From RYN-133 sp963754285 (lineage in GTDB: Bacteria; Actinomycetota; Actinomycetes; Mycobacteriales; Jatrophihabitantaceae), in assembly GCA_963754285.1 (NCBI GenBank), contig CAVWFN010000008.1, forward strand, positions 251,403-315,402: 64,000 nt of DNA, read 5' to 3'. The notes under the pieces are model-generated. The model made no database searches. It saw only the letters and a program-made list of their open reading frames with translations, and was not told the origin of the DNA. Shown piece by piece: positions 31,456 to 40,361 of this stretch. How positions within the stretch are numbered: position 1 is the stretch's first letter; every line of letters starts with the position of its first letter. Position numbers and translations under genes: made by a program.

Positions 31456-33315
31456 GTGCATGCCGCGCTGCAGATCCTCGCGCTAGTCGCCGTCGTCGGT
31501 TTCGTCGCCGGCACCGCGCGACGTTTTGGCTGGTCCGAACCGCTCGTCCTCGTCGTCGTCGGCATCGGCCTGTCGTTCGTCCCGCACTTTCCCGACATCC
31601 GCCTCACGCCCGACATCGTCCTCATCGGCCTGCTGCCGCCGCTGCTGTATTCCGCAGCCATTCGCACGTCCCTCGTCGACTTCAAGGCCAACCGCCGCGC
31701 CATACTCTTGCTGTCGGTCGGACTCGTCGCGTTCTCGACGGTCGTGGTCGGCTATGTCGCGTACTGGGCCATCCCTGCAGTGACGCTCGCCGCCGGCTTC
31801 GCGATCGGCGCGGTCATTGCGCCGCCGGACGCCGTCGCCGCGACAACGGTGGCACGCAGGGTCGGCATGCCACGCCGCATCGTCTCGATCCTCGAGGGCG
31901 AGAGCCTGTTCAACGACGCGTCCGCCCTGGTCGCGTTGAACACCGCGATCGTCGCGATTGCCGGCTCGGTGGACGCCTGGCACATCGGCTGGGACTTCGT
32001 GCGCGAGGCCGGCGGGGGCATCCTCGTCGGCGGAATCGTTGCGGTCGTGCTCGCCTTCATCCGCAAGCGCATCGACGACCCGCTGCTCGACACCACGCTG
32101 TCGTTCGCCGCGCCGTACGCCGCGTTCCTGCCGGCGCAACAGATCCACGCGTCCGGGGTGCTTGCCGTCGTGATCACCGGGCTGTTCCTCGGCCACAAGG
32201 CGCCGACCCTGCAGACGGCCCGCTCGCGGATCGCCGAGAACATCAACTGGCGCACTGTGCAGTTCCTGCTCGAGAACGTGGTGTTCCTGCTGATCGGCCT
32301 GCAGGTGCGCGGCATCCTCAAAACCGTCGGCGCCGCGCATCTGCCGTGGTCGCAGATCGTCTGGCCGTGCGCGGCGATCCTCGCGGCGACCATCCTCGCG
32401 CGCTTCGTGTGGATGTTCGCCGTCACCGGCCTCATGCGTCTGCTACGGATGCGCACGTGGGGCTGGCGCGTCAGCCTCGTCGTCAGCTGGGCCGGCATGC
32501 GCGGTGTCGTCACGCTCGCTGCGGCGTTCCTGCTGCCCGCCGACACGCCGCAACGCGGCCTGCTCACCCTGGCGGCGTTCGTCGTCGTGGCGGGGACGCT
32601 GCTGCTGCAGGGGCTCAGCCTGCCGTGGCTCGTGCGGCTGCTGCATCTGCCGCGTCCCGACATCGCCGAGGACGCGTTGCAGTCGGCCGGTCTCGTCGAT
32701 CGCGCCGCGCGCGCGGGCCTCGCCGTTCTCGACGAGGTGAAGTCGGACGATGACCCGCCCGAGGTCATCGAGCAGTTGCAGGAGCGCTCTATGCGGCGTT
32801 CGAACCAGATCTGGGAACAGCTCGGACGCTCGCAGGCCGAGCTCGAACCGCCGGCTGCGACCTACCGCCGGCTGCGGCTGCAGATGATCTCGGCCGAACG
32901 CAGCTCCATCCTCGAGGCGCGCGACAGCGGCACCTACGACGACGAGGTGTTGCGCATGGCGCTGACCGCGATCGACCTCGAGGAATCGCTGCTCGACCGC
33001 GTCGAGGACGCCGCCGGCCGCATCGACGACGAGTTGGTCACCCCCGACAAGCGTGCCGGCGACTGCAAGCACCTCGACGACGCACCCCGTGTCATCCGCG
33101 CGAACACCCCCGGCGTGTGCGAGGACTGCGTGCGCGAGGGCAGCCGCTGGGTGCATCTGCGGCTGTGCCTGACCTGCGGCAAGGTCGGCTGCTGCGACTC
33201 GTCGGTCCGCAAGCACGCCACCGCGCACTTCCACGAGACCGAGCACCCGGTCATGCGCAGCATCGAACCCGGCGAGGCGTGGCGCTGGTGCTACGTGGAT
33301 GACCTGCTCGGCTGA
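31456..33315 (+). CDS. CPA1 Na+/H+ antiporter with C-terminal UBP-type zinc finger
   Basis: 619 aa. The first ~400 residues have 12 or so helices with NhaP/CPA1 motifs: VIAPPDAVAATTVARRVG, LEGESLFNDASALVAL (ion-binding ND pair) and AGMRGVVTLAAAFLLP. A coiled, charged cytoplasmic linker (about 420-535) follows. The last ~80 residues are a ubiquitin-hydrolase-type zinc finger: CKHLDD, CEDCVREGSRWVHLRLCLTC, GCCDSSVRKHATAHF and ETEHPV. The antiporter exchanges Na+ or K+ for protons across the membrane; the zinc finger presumably regulates it. GTG start 31456. This fusion is known in actinobacteria, but its ligand is not, to my knowledge. Confidence 0.92.
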   Translation: MHAALQILALVAVVGFVAGTARRFGWSEPLVLVVVGIGLSFVPHFPDIRLTPDIVLIGLLPPLLYSAAIRTSLVDFKANRRAILLLSVGLVAFSTVVVGYVAYWAIPAVTLAAGFAIGAVIAPPDAVAATTVARRVGMPRRIVSILEGESLFNDASALVALNTAIVAIAGSVDAWHIGWDFVREAGGGILVGGIVAVVLAFIRKRIDDPLLDTTLSFAAPYAAFLPAQQIHASGVLAVVITGLFLGHKAPTLQTARSRIAENINWRTVQFLLENVVFLLIGLQVRGILKTVGAAHLPWSQIVWPCAAILAATILARFVWMFAVTGLMRLLRMRTWGWRVSLVVSWAGMRGVVTLAAAFLLPADTPQRGLLTLAAFVVVAGTLLLQGLSLPWLVRLLHLPRPDIAEDALQSAGLVDRAARAGLAVLDEVKSDDDPPEVIEQLQERSMRRSNQIWEQLGRSQAELEPPAATYRRLRLQMISAERSSILEARDSGTYDDEVLRMALTAIDLEESLLDRVEDAAGRIDDELVTPDKRAGDCKHLDDAPRVIRANTPGVCEDCVREGSRWVHLRLCLTCGKVGCCDSSVRKHATAHFHETEHPVMRSIEPGEAWRWCYVDDLLG

Positions 33316-33372
33316 CCCGCTACTTGCCAGATTGGAAAGTAGCGGTCATGCTTTCCAACATGGAAAGTAGCG
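33313..33372. repeat. Palindromic element overlapping a start region
   Basis: Left arm 33313-33329 and right arm 33333-33348 pair as TGACC(C)GCTACTT(G)CCA / TGGAAAGTAGCGGTCA with a 3-nt loop, one bulge and one mismatch. TGGAAAGTAGCG occurs again at 33361-33372, opposite TTTCCA at 33352-33357. The element spans the ribosome-binding region and start of the next gene. Confidence 0.65.
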
Positions 33373-33917
33373 ATCTCGGCGCGCACGAGGCCTCGGCTGC
33401 ACTCGCCGATGCCGACGAAGGTCGGCGGCGACTCATCGAACAGATCACCTTGCCGACGATGTTCTGCACATCGCTCGGCGTCGCGATCGCCGTGCAGATA
33501 GCGACGTCGGCGCTCGGGGTAGCCCGCGGTGGCACCTGGCTGACCGTCGGTCTGCCGGCAGGGCTTGCACTTCTGGCCGTCGTGTCCATCGTCTCGTTGG
33601 TTCGCTTCCGGCAGATCAACGGCGTCTGGGTGAACGGTCTCGCCTCGCAGGTCGTCGGCGGAACGGCGAACGCGGCCTCGATTCCCTACGCGCTCACGTT
33701 CGCGATCGCGACGTGGGCGGCCTTGGCCACGCAATGGTGGCTGGTGCTCGTCAGTGCCGCGATCGGCGGCATCGCGTACGCGCTGGCCGGACAGTACTGG
33801 TGGCGTCGATATCGCGTCGATCCGGTGGCGCACGGTCGCGGCGAGTCGTTGGTGTGGCTCGGCGTGCTGATCGTGGCAGCGGTGGCCGGGCTGATCGTGG
33901 TGGCAACCGCACGGTGA
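33348..33917 (+). CDS. Four-helix membrane protein of unknown function
   Basis: 189 aa from the ATG at 33348 (GGAAAG lies 8 nt upstream; an ATG at 33360 is also possible). A charged N-terminus AALADADEGRRRLIEQITLP is followed by four hydrophobic helices and a final helix (SLVWLGVLIVAAVAGLIVVA). A winged-helix gene overlaps its stop as GTGA, an arrangement common for small membrane proteins with their own regulator. Starts inside a palindromic element that could form a translation-controlling hairpin. No family named. Confidence 0.7.
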   Translation: MLSNMESSDLGAHEASAALADADEGRRRLIEQITLPTMFCTSLGVAIAVQIATSALGVARGGTWLTVGLPAGLALLAVVSIVSLVRFRQINGVWVNGLASQVVGGTANAASIPYALTFAIATWAALATQWWLVLVSAAIGGIAYALAGQYWWRRYRVDPVAHGRGESLVWLGVLIVAAVAGLIVVATAR

Positions 33918-34234
33918 CGCGCGATCTTGACCCGAACCTCCAGCACCCGGCTCGGCTGCGGCTGATGACGATGTTGACCGCCGTGTCCGAAGCGGAGTTC
34001 TCGGCGCTGCGCGATCACCTCGACGTGGCCGACTCGGTGCTGTCCAAGCACATCAGTGCGCTCGCCTCGGTGCGCTACGTGAACAGCCGTAAGGGAACGC
34101 ACCTCGGCAGGCGAACGACCTGGATCAGACTGACGCCCACCGGGCGCCGGGCACTGGCTGCCCACGTGAGCGTCCTGCGCGCGATCATCGACCAGGTCGA
34201 CGTCGCGACCAAGCCTGCGCGAAGCCGCAAATAA
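33914..34234 (+). CDS. Winged-helix transcriptional regulator (HTH_34/MarR-like)
   Basis: 106 aa, a single winged-helix domain: HPARLRLMTMLTAVSEAEFS, recognition region DSVLSKHISALASVRYV, then a wing with KGTHLGRRTTWIRLTPTGRR and a C-terminal dimerisation helix. This is the short transcriptional-regulator family often encoded next to a small membrane protein, as here (4-bp GTGA overlap). It probably controls the pair. GTG start. A strong terminator shared with groEL follows. Confidence 0.88.
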   Translation: MTRDLDPNLQHPARLRLMTMLTAVSEAEFSALRDHLDVADSVLSKHISALASVRYVNSRKGTHLGRRTTWIRLTPTGRRALAAHVSVLRAIIDQVDVATKPARSRK

Positions 34235-34249
34235 GCGTTGCGCAACACA

Positions 34250-34277
34250 AAGGGCCGGCCCGAACGGGCCGGCCCTT
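34250..34277. terminator. Bidirectional terminator between the regulator gene and groEL
   Basis: Perfect 12-bp stem AAGGGCCGGCCC / GGGCCGGCCCTT with loop GAAC. A and T runs on both sides make it work for both convergent genes. Confidence 0.85.
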
Positions 34278-34295
34278 CGCGTGAAGCGGGTGGAC

Positions 34296-35921
<1,626 letters not shown>

Positions 35922-36012
35922 GCGGTTTCGTTCCCTTCACATGGAAAGTAAGGATTCCGGCCCCTGGTGCCCGCGACGGACGGCGCCCATGGGAGCGCCT
36001 CACCACGACCGG

Positions 36013-36039
36013 CTGGCACTCACAGTACGCGAGTGCCAG
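36013..36039 (-). promoter_or_regulatory. CIRCE (HrcA operator) 1 upstream of groEL
   Basis: Perfect inverted repeat CTGGCACTC-N9-GAGTGCCAG, the HrcA-binding CIRCE architecture with the 9-bp spacer. It lies about 95 bp before groEL. Confidence 0.85.
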
Positions 36040-36043
36040 TCCA

Positions 36044-36073
36044 GGTTTAGCACTCGCCCCCGGCGAGTGCAAG
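36044..36073 (-). promoter_or_regulatory. CIRCE 2 overlapping the groEL promoter
   Basis: TTAGCACTC-N9-GAGTGCAAG at 36047-36073. On the minus strand TTGCAC (36067-36072) and TAAACC (36044-36049) are spaced by 17 bp as -35 and -10, so HrcA bound here would cover the promoter. Confidence 0.85.
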
Positions 36074-36081
36074 AAAGGTGA

Positions 36082-36411
36082 CTACTCGGCGCTCACGCCG
36101 TCGGCGACGTGCCGGGCGATGGGTGCGAGGGGGCGCACGGCGACGGGTTCCTCGAGCAGATCGGCCAGCTCCAGCTGCAGCGCGCGGAAGAAGTCGTGCT
36201 CGAAATGCGCCTGGACGGCGCCGGCATCGGCGAACTCTTCCCAGACCCAGACCAGCTGCTCGTCGTTGGGGTCCGCGGCCACCGAAATGAGCGTCGTACC
36301 CGGCTCGCCGGCCCCGAGCGTGCGCAGGTAGTTGCCGAGCACGCGCAGCAGGTCATCGCGCTGCCCGTCCTTGCTGGTCAGCTGTAACAGCGCTCCGAAG
36401 CCTTCACCCAT
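36082..36411 (-). CDS. Antibiotic-biosynthesis-monooxygenase (ABM) domain protein
   Basis: 109 aa with a dimeric alpha-beta barrel pattern: GALLQLTSKDGQRDDLLRVL, LISVAADPNDEQLVWVWEEF and FEHDFFRALQLELADLLEEP. ABM proteins are cofactor-less monooxygenases, haem-degrading enzymes or quinone oxygenases; no haem ligand can be fixed. The ATG at 36411 is a guess: in-frame upstream codons exist but enter a tandem repeat. Divergent from the P450 gene, 105 bp apart. Confidence 0.75.
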   Translation of the reverse strand: MGEGFGALLQLTSKDGQRDDLLRVLGNYLRTLGAGEPGTTLISVAADPNDEQLVWVWEEFADAGAVQAHFEHDFFRALQLELADLLEEPVAVRPLAPIARHVADGVSAE

Positions 36412-36441
36412 GAACACGTCCAACGCCCTGTCTGCAGGGCC

Positions 36442-36487
36442 CATTCCCGGGCGCATTCCCGGTGCCCATTCCCCGCGCCCATTCCCG
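36442..36487. repeat. 12-13 bp tandem repeat, four copies
   Basis: CATTCCC recurs at 36442, 36454, 36467 and 36480 within a GCCCATTCCCG-type unit. It fills the divergent intergenic space between the ABM and P450 genes. Confidence 0.7.
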
Positions 36488-36516
36488 AGGGACCGTTCGC
36501 GCGCGAAGATCATGCG

Positions 36517-37764
36517 GTGACGACCGTGAGCCAGGCACGCCAGGCGGCACGCTTCGCCGCCGGGCTCTACTGGCAGCGCACTGCGATCCGCTACCGCGCC
36601 CACGTCAAGCGCGACGAACTGGCCCAACTGTGGACGCGGGCCGGTCGCGGCGACCCGTACGCCGTCTACGACCGGCTGCGCGCTCGTGGACCACTGACGC
36701 CGACGGCGCTGGGCAACTGGTCCTCGACCAGCCACGAGATCTGCAGCCGGGTGCTGCGCGATCGCCGGTTCAGTGTCCGGCCGGTGGGCAGCAACCAGGC
36801 CGAGGACGAGATGAACCTGTCCTTCCTCGAGATGGATCCGCCCGACCACACCCGGTTGCGACGGCTGGTGGTGCCGGCGTTTCGCCCGAAGCAGATGGCG
36901 GTCTGGGGCCCGCGCATCGACAAGCGCGTCCAGGCGATGCTCGACGACGCCGGTGACCGGTTCGATCTGGTCGATGCACTCGCCGCGCCGCTGCCGATAG
37001 CCGTGATCAGCGAGTTGCTCGGAGTTCCGCAGGAGCGAGGGGCCGACTTCCGCCGTTACGGGGCGACGATCGGTTCGGCACTCGACGGCATCCGCTCGTT
37101 GCGGCATGCGTCGGCATTGATGTCGGCGAATGCCGAATTGGAGAAGTTGTTCACGCAGCTGTTCGAGTTGCGCCGGCGCGAGCCGTCCGACGATCTCGTG
37201 AGCACGGTCGTCACCGCCGCGCAGGGCGAAGCCGCGGCAGTGTCGCCGGCCGAGCTGCTGCCGTTGTGCGTGTTGCTGCTCGTTGCCGGATTCGAGACGA
37301 CGGTGAACCTGATCAGCAACACGATGCTGGCGTTGCTCGAGCATCCGGAGCAGTGGGCCCTGCTTCGTGACGATCCGACGCTCGCGGCCGACGCGGTCGA
37401 AGAGACGTTGCGCTACGACCCGCCGGTGCAGCAGACGGGACGCTTCGCGACTGAGCCGATCGACCTCGCCGGACAGGTCGTGCGACGTGGCCAGAGCGTC
37501 GCAATCCTCATCGGCGGCGCGAATCGCGACCCGCAGGTGCACCCCGACCCGGACCGCTTCGACATCAGGCGGCACCAGCACGACAATCTCGCGTTCTCCA
37601 GCGGGATCCATTACTGCATCGGCCAGCCGCTGGCCAAGCTCGAGGCGACCAGCGCGGTGCGAGCGGTCGCCGAGCGCTTCCCGTCCTTAAGGCTGGCCGG
37701 ACGGGTGACGCGCCGCCGGGGAACCACCATCCGCGGGCCGCTGCACCTACCGGTGCGCGGCTGA
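36517..37764 (+). CDS. Cytochrome P450
   Basis: 415-aa soluble bacterial class-I P450. I-helix oxygen-binding motif LLVAGFETTVNL, K-helix ExxR in EETLRYDPP, and the haem loop AFSSGIHYCIGQPLAK with the cysteine ligand Cys367. It needs a ferredoxin and reductase, not in the window. The substrate cannot be inferred. GTG start at 36517 with no clear ribosome binding site. It is followed by a strong hairpin shared with the convergent cold-shock gene. Neighbouring ABM gene is divergent, so a shared pathway is possible but unproven. Confidence 0.93.
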   Translation: MTTVSQARQAARFAAGLYWQRTAIRYRAHVKRDELAQLWTRAGRGDPYAVYDRLRARGPLTPTALGNWSSTSHEICSRVLRDRRFSVRPVGSNQAEDEMNLSFLEMDPPDHTRLRRLVVPAFRPKQMAVWGPRIDKRVQAMLDDAGDRFDLVDALAAPLPIAVISELLGVPQERGADFRRYGATIGSALDGIRSLRHASALMSANAELEKLFTQLFELRRREPSDDLVSTVVTAAQGEAAAVSPAELLPLCVLLLVAGFETTVNLISNTMLALLEHPEQWALLRDDPTLAADAVEETLRYDPPVQQTGRFATEPIDLAGQVVRRGQSVAILIGGANRDPQVHPDPDRFDIRRHQHDNLAFSSGIHYCIGQPLAKLEATSAVRAVAERFPSLRLAGRVTRRRGTTIRGPLHLPVRG

Positions 37765-37780
37765 CAACGCCACGAACGGC

Positions 37781-37816
37781 GACGGCCCGGTCTCGCAAAT
37801 GCGAAACCGGGCCGTC
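37781..37816. terminator. Bidirectional terminator between the P450 and cold-shock genes
   Basis: Stem GACGGCCCGGT / ACCGGGCCGTC (11 bp) extended inward by CGC/GCG-type pairing around CTCGCAAATGCGA. Confidence 0.8.
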
Positions 37817-37834
37817 AGGCGTTGGTGGGTCTGC

Positions 37835-38035
37835 TCAGACGAGTCGAACCGCGTCGGCCTGCGGACCCTTGGGGCCCTGGGCGACCTCGAACTCCACGCG
37901 CTGGCCTTCGTCCAGCGAGCGGTAGCCGTCGGCCTGGATGGCGGAGTAGTGGACGAAAACGTCCTGGCCGCCGTCCACGGCGATGAAGCCGTAGCCCTTC
38001 TCGTTGTTGAACCACTTAACGGTGCCCTGTGCCAC
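37835..38035 (-). CDS. CspA-family cold-shock protein
   Basis: 66-aa single cold-shock domain: QGTVKWFNNEKGYGFIAVD, RNP-1 KGYGFI, RNP-2 DVFVHYSAI. It binds single-stranded RNA and DNA as a chaperone. GTG at 38035 is set by AAGGAG 5 nt before it; the alternative GTG six bases earlier would sit inside the ribosome binding site. A gene-free stretch of about 190 bp upstream probably holds the promoter and a long leader, usual for csp genes. Confidence 0.95.
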   Translation of the reverse strand: MAQGTVKWFNNEKGYGFIAVDGGQDVFVHYSAIQADGYRSLDEGQRVEFEVAQGPKGPQADAVRLV

Positions 38036-38223
38036 GTGCACTCCTTGCTAGGGGCCTATCCGTCCCGCACACTTCGCGCGGACCGGGGTCTTCGATCAGG
38101 TCCCGCGTACTGCTAAGTGCACGCGTGAAAACTCGTCACTACGACCGCCGCGGAACGCTACCGAATCGCCCACATGAACGCCAGATTCGCTTTACTCAAG
38201 ATTAACGCTGAGAAACATGGCGA

Positions 38224-39556
38224 TCAGTGCTTCCGGGTGAAGATCGCCTGCCCCACGCCGTCCCGGCTCAGCGTGAGCGTGTCGCCGACGACGGCCCAGG
38301 TGACCTCTCCACCGGAGAACAGCCGGTCCAGGAAGTCGTTCTGCTGCTGGGTGCCGGGCGGGCCGGACGGGCACGGCAGCGCGACCGTCGTGCGGAAGTT
38401 CGCCACGCTGAACGAGCTGTCGCCGAGGTAGAGCCCGCCGCTACTGGTGTAGCACCGCACGAGTTGCACCCGCTTGCCCGCAGGGAAGGTGAGGACCACG
38501 CTGCCGACCGCTGTCGTCGCGGTCGCACCCTGCGCCGTGCCGGTGAGCCGCCAGGTGGGACCGGTGAGTTCGGAGGGGATGCCGCCGATCGCACGGAGCG
38601 AGCCCTGGCCCGATGTCAGCGTCAGCACGCTCCCGTCGATGCTCCACCGCACCTGACCAGTCAAGATCGCGTCGATCGCTTCTGCGGACTGGCCGCGATA
38701 GGGCTGGTTGATCGGTGCCGGGCAGCTGTGGCCACCGGAGATCTGCCGGCTGAGCGTCATGCTGCCGCGGGCGTACTGCACTGTTCCATCCACGCCCGAG
38801 CAGGTGTGCTGCACTTCGTAGGAGTTCGCCTTGAAGATCAGCAAGCCGTTGTCCTGCGACGGTGCGCCATTGCGGAAGCGTCCGGTGCCGTAGGTGATCG
38901 TCGCGATCTGCCAGTCGTGAGCGGTGAGCAGTTGCGGGTCCTGTCCGCCGACGATGTTGCCGGTGAAGCTCAACCTGCCGATCTCGCTCTTGCTCAGGAC
39001 GAGTGCGCCGGCGGCCAGAGTGAAGGTCACCGGTCCGCTCAGCACGCGGTCGACGAGACCCGCGGTCTGCTCGACGATCGGCGAGCAGGCGGGTTCGGGC
39101 ATCGTCAGCGAGAAGGTGGCCGTGGCGCCGCTGGTCGACACTGTGCCGGTGAACGTCCGACAGCCGTCGGTCCCGGTCACCGTCCCGTTCGCGGCAATGT
39201 CCAGGGTCGCTGTCGCGGTCGCCGCTTGTGGTGCGCCGGTGGCACCGAACACCTTCGCTAGCGTCCAATCGCCCTGCAGCGTCGAGGCGGGGCCCGGGAC
39301 GCGCGTGCCTGCGGCGTTGGGGTGACCGGGCCGGGGTCCGCCGCGCAACGCGAAGGTGAGCCCGGCGATCAAAGCCACGACGGCGGCTGCGGCCACGGCG
39401 ACGAACCACGTGCGCCGCCGGCGAGCCGGCGCGAGTGGCAGGGCCTCGTCGGGCGCGGCGTCGATCTCATCGCCCGTCAGCGTGTCGCCGTCGACGCGGT
39501 CGACGCCAGCGCTCACCCGCTGCGCGCAACCTGGCATCCATCTGCTCGTCAGTCAT
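38224..39556 (-). CDS. META-domain membrane protein encoded with an ECF sigma factor; early frameshift
   Basis: Main frame 38224-39537 encodes a short cytoplasmic segment, one membrane helix (TWFVAVAAAAVVALIAGLTFAL) and three outside META/HslJ-like modules. Two of them have LQGDWTLAKVFG and LTGPTWRLTGTAQ openings, and paired cysteines. The likely true start is ATG 39556, whose frame reads MTDEQMDARLRAAGERW and overlaps the sigma-factor stop (ATGACTGA). It joins the main frame after one surplus base at about 39505, giving VDRVDGDTLTGDEID. So the N-terminus is either frameshifted or mis-sequenced. By position it is an anti-sigma or sensor candidate, but no ZAS motif is seen. Confidence 0.75.
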
Positions 39557-40061
39557 CGTCGTCTCCCAACAGGATCCGCAGTCGGGCGCGGGCGTCGAAC
39601 AGGGTCGACTTGACCGTTCCTGTCGAACACGCCATCACCGCGGCGGTCTCGTCGACAGTGAGCCCGACGAAGTAGTGCAGGTGCACGGCGAGCTGCTGCC
39701 GCTCGGCCAACTGCACGATCGCTCGCTCCAGATCGATGTCCGGATCCCGTTGCACAGCAGGGGTTTCCGGAACATCTGCACGGTCGTCGACGACCTTGAG
39801 CCATCGAGCCCGGGTGCGCCTCGACGCTCGAGCCGCATCGGCCACGATCGCGAGTAACCAGGTCGTCGCGGTCCCCTTCGCCGGGTCGAACAGCGCGCGC
39901 TTCTGCCATCCGCGGGTGAGAGCGTCCTGCACGAGATCGTCCGGATCGGCGTACGGGGCCAATCGGCGCGCGAGTCGACGCATCGGGACCACCGCGGGCG
40001 CGGCCCACGCCGCGAACGCACCCGCATCCGGGCCGGCCTGCGCGTCCGCATCCACGTTCAC
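39549..40061 (-). CDS. ECF-type RNA polymerase sigma factor (SigE-like/SigK-like)
   Basis: 170 aa. Sigma region 2 (RRLARRLAPYADPDDLVQDALTR, split here as PYADPDDLVQDALTRGWQKR) and region 4 (LAVHLHYFVGLTVDETAAVM, STGTVKSTLFDARARL). It directs transcription of a stress or envelope regulon. Start is GTG 40061 or GTG 40055; the second has AAGGTG at a better distance. The next gene overlaps its stop, implying translational coupling with the META-domain membrane protein. It is divergent from the sulfonate operon leader. Confidence 0.9.
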   Translation of the reverse strand: MNVDADAQAGPDAGAFAAWAAPAVVPMRRLARRLAPYADPDDLVQDALTRGWQKRALFDPAKGTATTWLLAIVADAARASRRTRARWLKVVDDRADVPETPAVQRDPDIDLERAIVQLAERQQLAVHLHYFVGLTVDETAAVMACSTGTVKSTLFDARARLRILLGDDDD

Positions 40062-40140
40062 ACCTTGTCTACGTCGCGACCCGTCGACAAGGTTGGGTTG
40101 CTGCAGATTGCGACACGCATCTCTACTTTGTCGATAGACT

Positions 40141-40170
40141 TTGACAAGAGACCCTCCACTCTGGCACTGT
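40141..40170 (+). promoter_or_regulatory. Promoter of the sulfur leader peptide and transport operon
   Basis: TTGACA (40141-40146), 18-bp spacer, CACTGT (40165-40170), then 6 nt to the leader ATG at 40177. This is the spacing of a leaderless transcript. Confidence 0.5.
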
Positions 40171-40176
40171 CGCCGC

Positions 40177-40269
40177 ATGGCCGTTCCGGCAACGCTCGTC
40201 ACGCGAGCGCACATCGATCTGCTTCGCGTGGCCTCCGCCAACTGTCCGTCTCCGACCACCGTCGGCTGA
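40177..40269 (+). CDS. Sulfur-gene leader peptide (putative attenuator ORF)
   Basis: A 30-aa open frame starting MAVPATLVTRAHIDLLRVAS, then ANCP and a short tail. It matches the pattern of actinobacterial leader peptides found before cysteine, sulfate and sulfonate genes: LVTR-x-H-x-DLLRVASA-x-C, with a late cysteine codon (here TGT). Ribosome progress over the cysteine codon is thought to control the downstream genes. It starts close to a -10 hexamer and ends 92 bp before the binding-protein gene; the gap holds a GC-rich hairpin. No known enzyme function; the role is cis-regulatory. Family recognition is from memory. Confidence 0.7.
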   Translation: MAVPATLVTRAHIDLLRVASANCPSPTTVG

Positions 40270-40301
40270 CCCGACCAACTCCCCCAAGACACCTAGCCCA
40301 T

Positions 40302-40328
40302 CCGGCCCGCGCGAAGCGTGCCGGCCGG
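40302..40328 (+). promoter_or_regulatory. Possible attenuator hairpin after the leader peptide
   Basis: CCGGCC (40302-40307) and GGCCGG (40323-40328) pair around a GC-rich loop between the leader ORF and the operon's first gene. Confidence 0.4.
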
Positions 40329-40361
40329 GCTCCCCTGTCCCCGAAATCGAAGAGGAACCTC

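Noticed and set aside
36082..37764. Biosynthetic gene cluster around the P450 and ABM genes
   Set aside because: The two genes are divergent, and no scaffold enzyme (polyketide, peptide or terpene synthase) is nearby.
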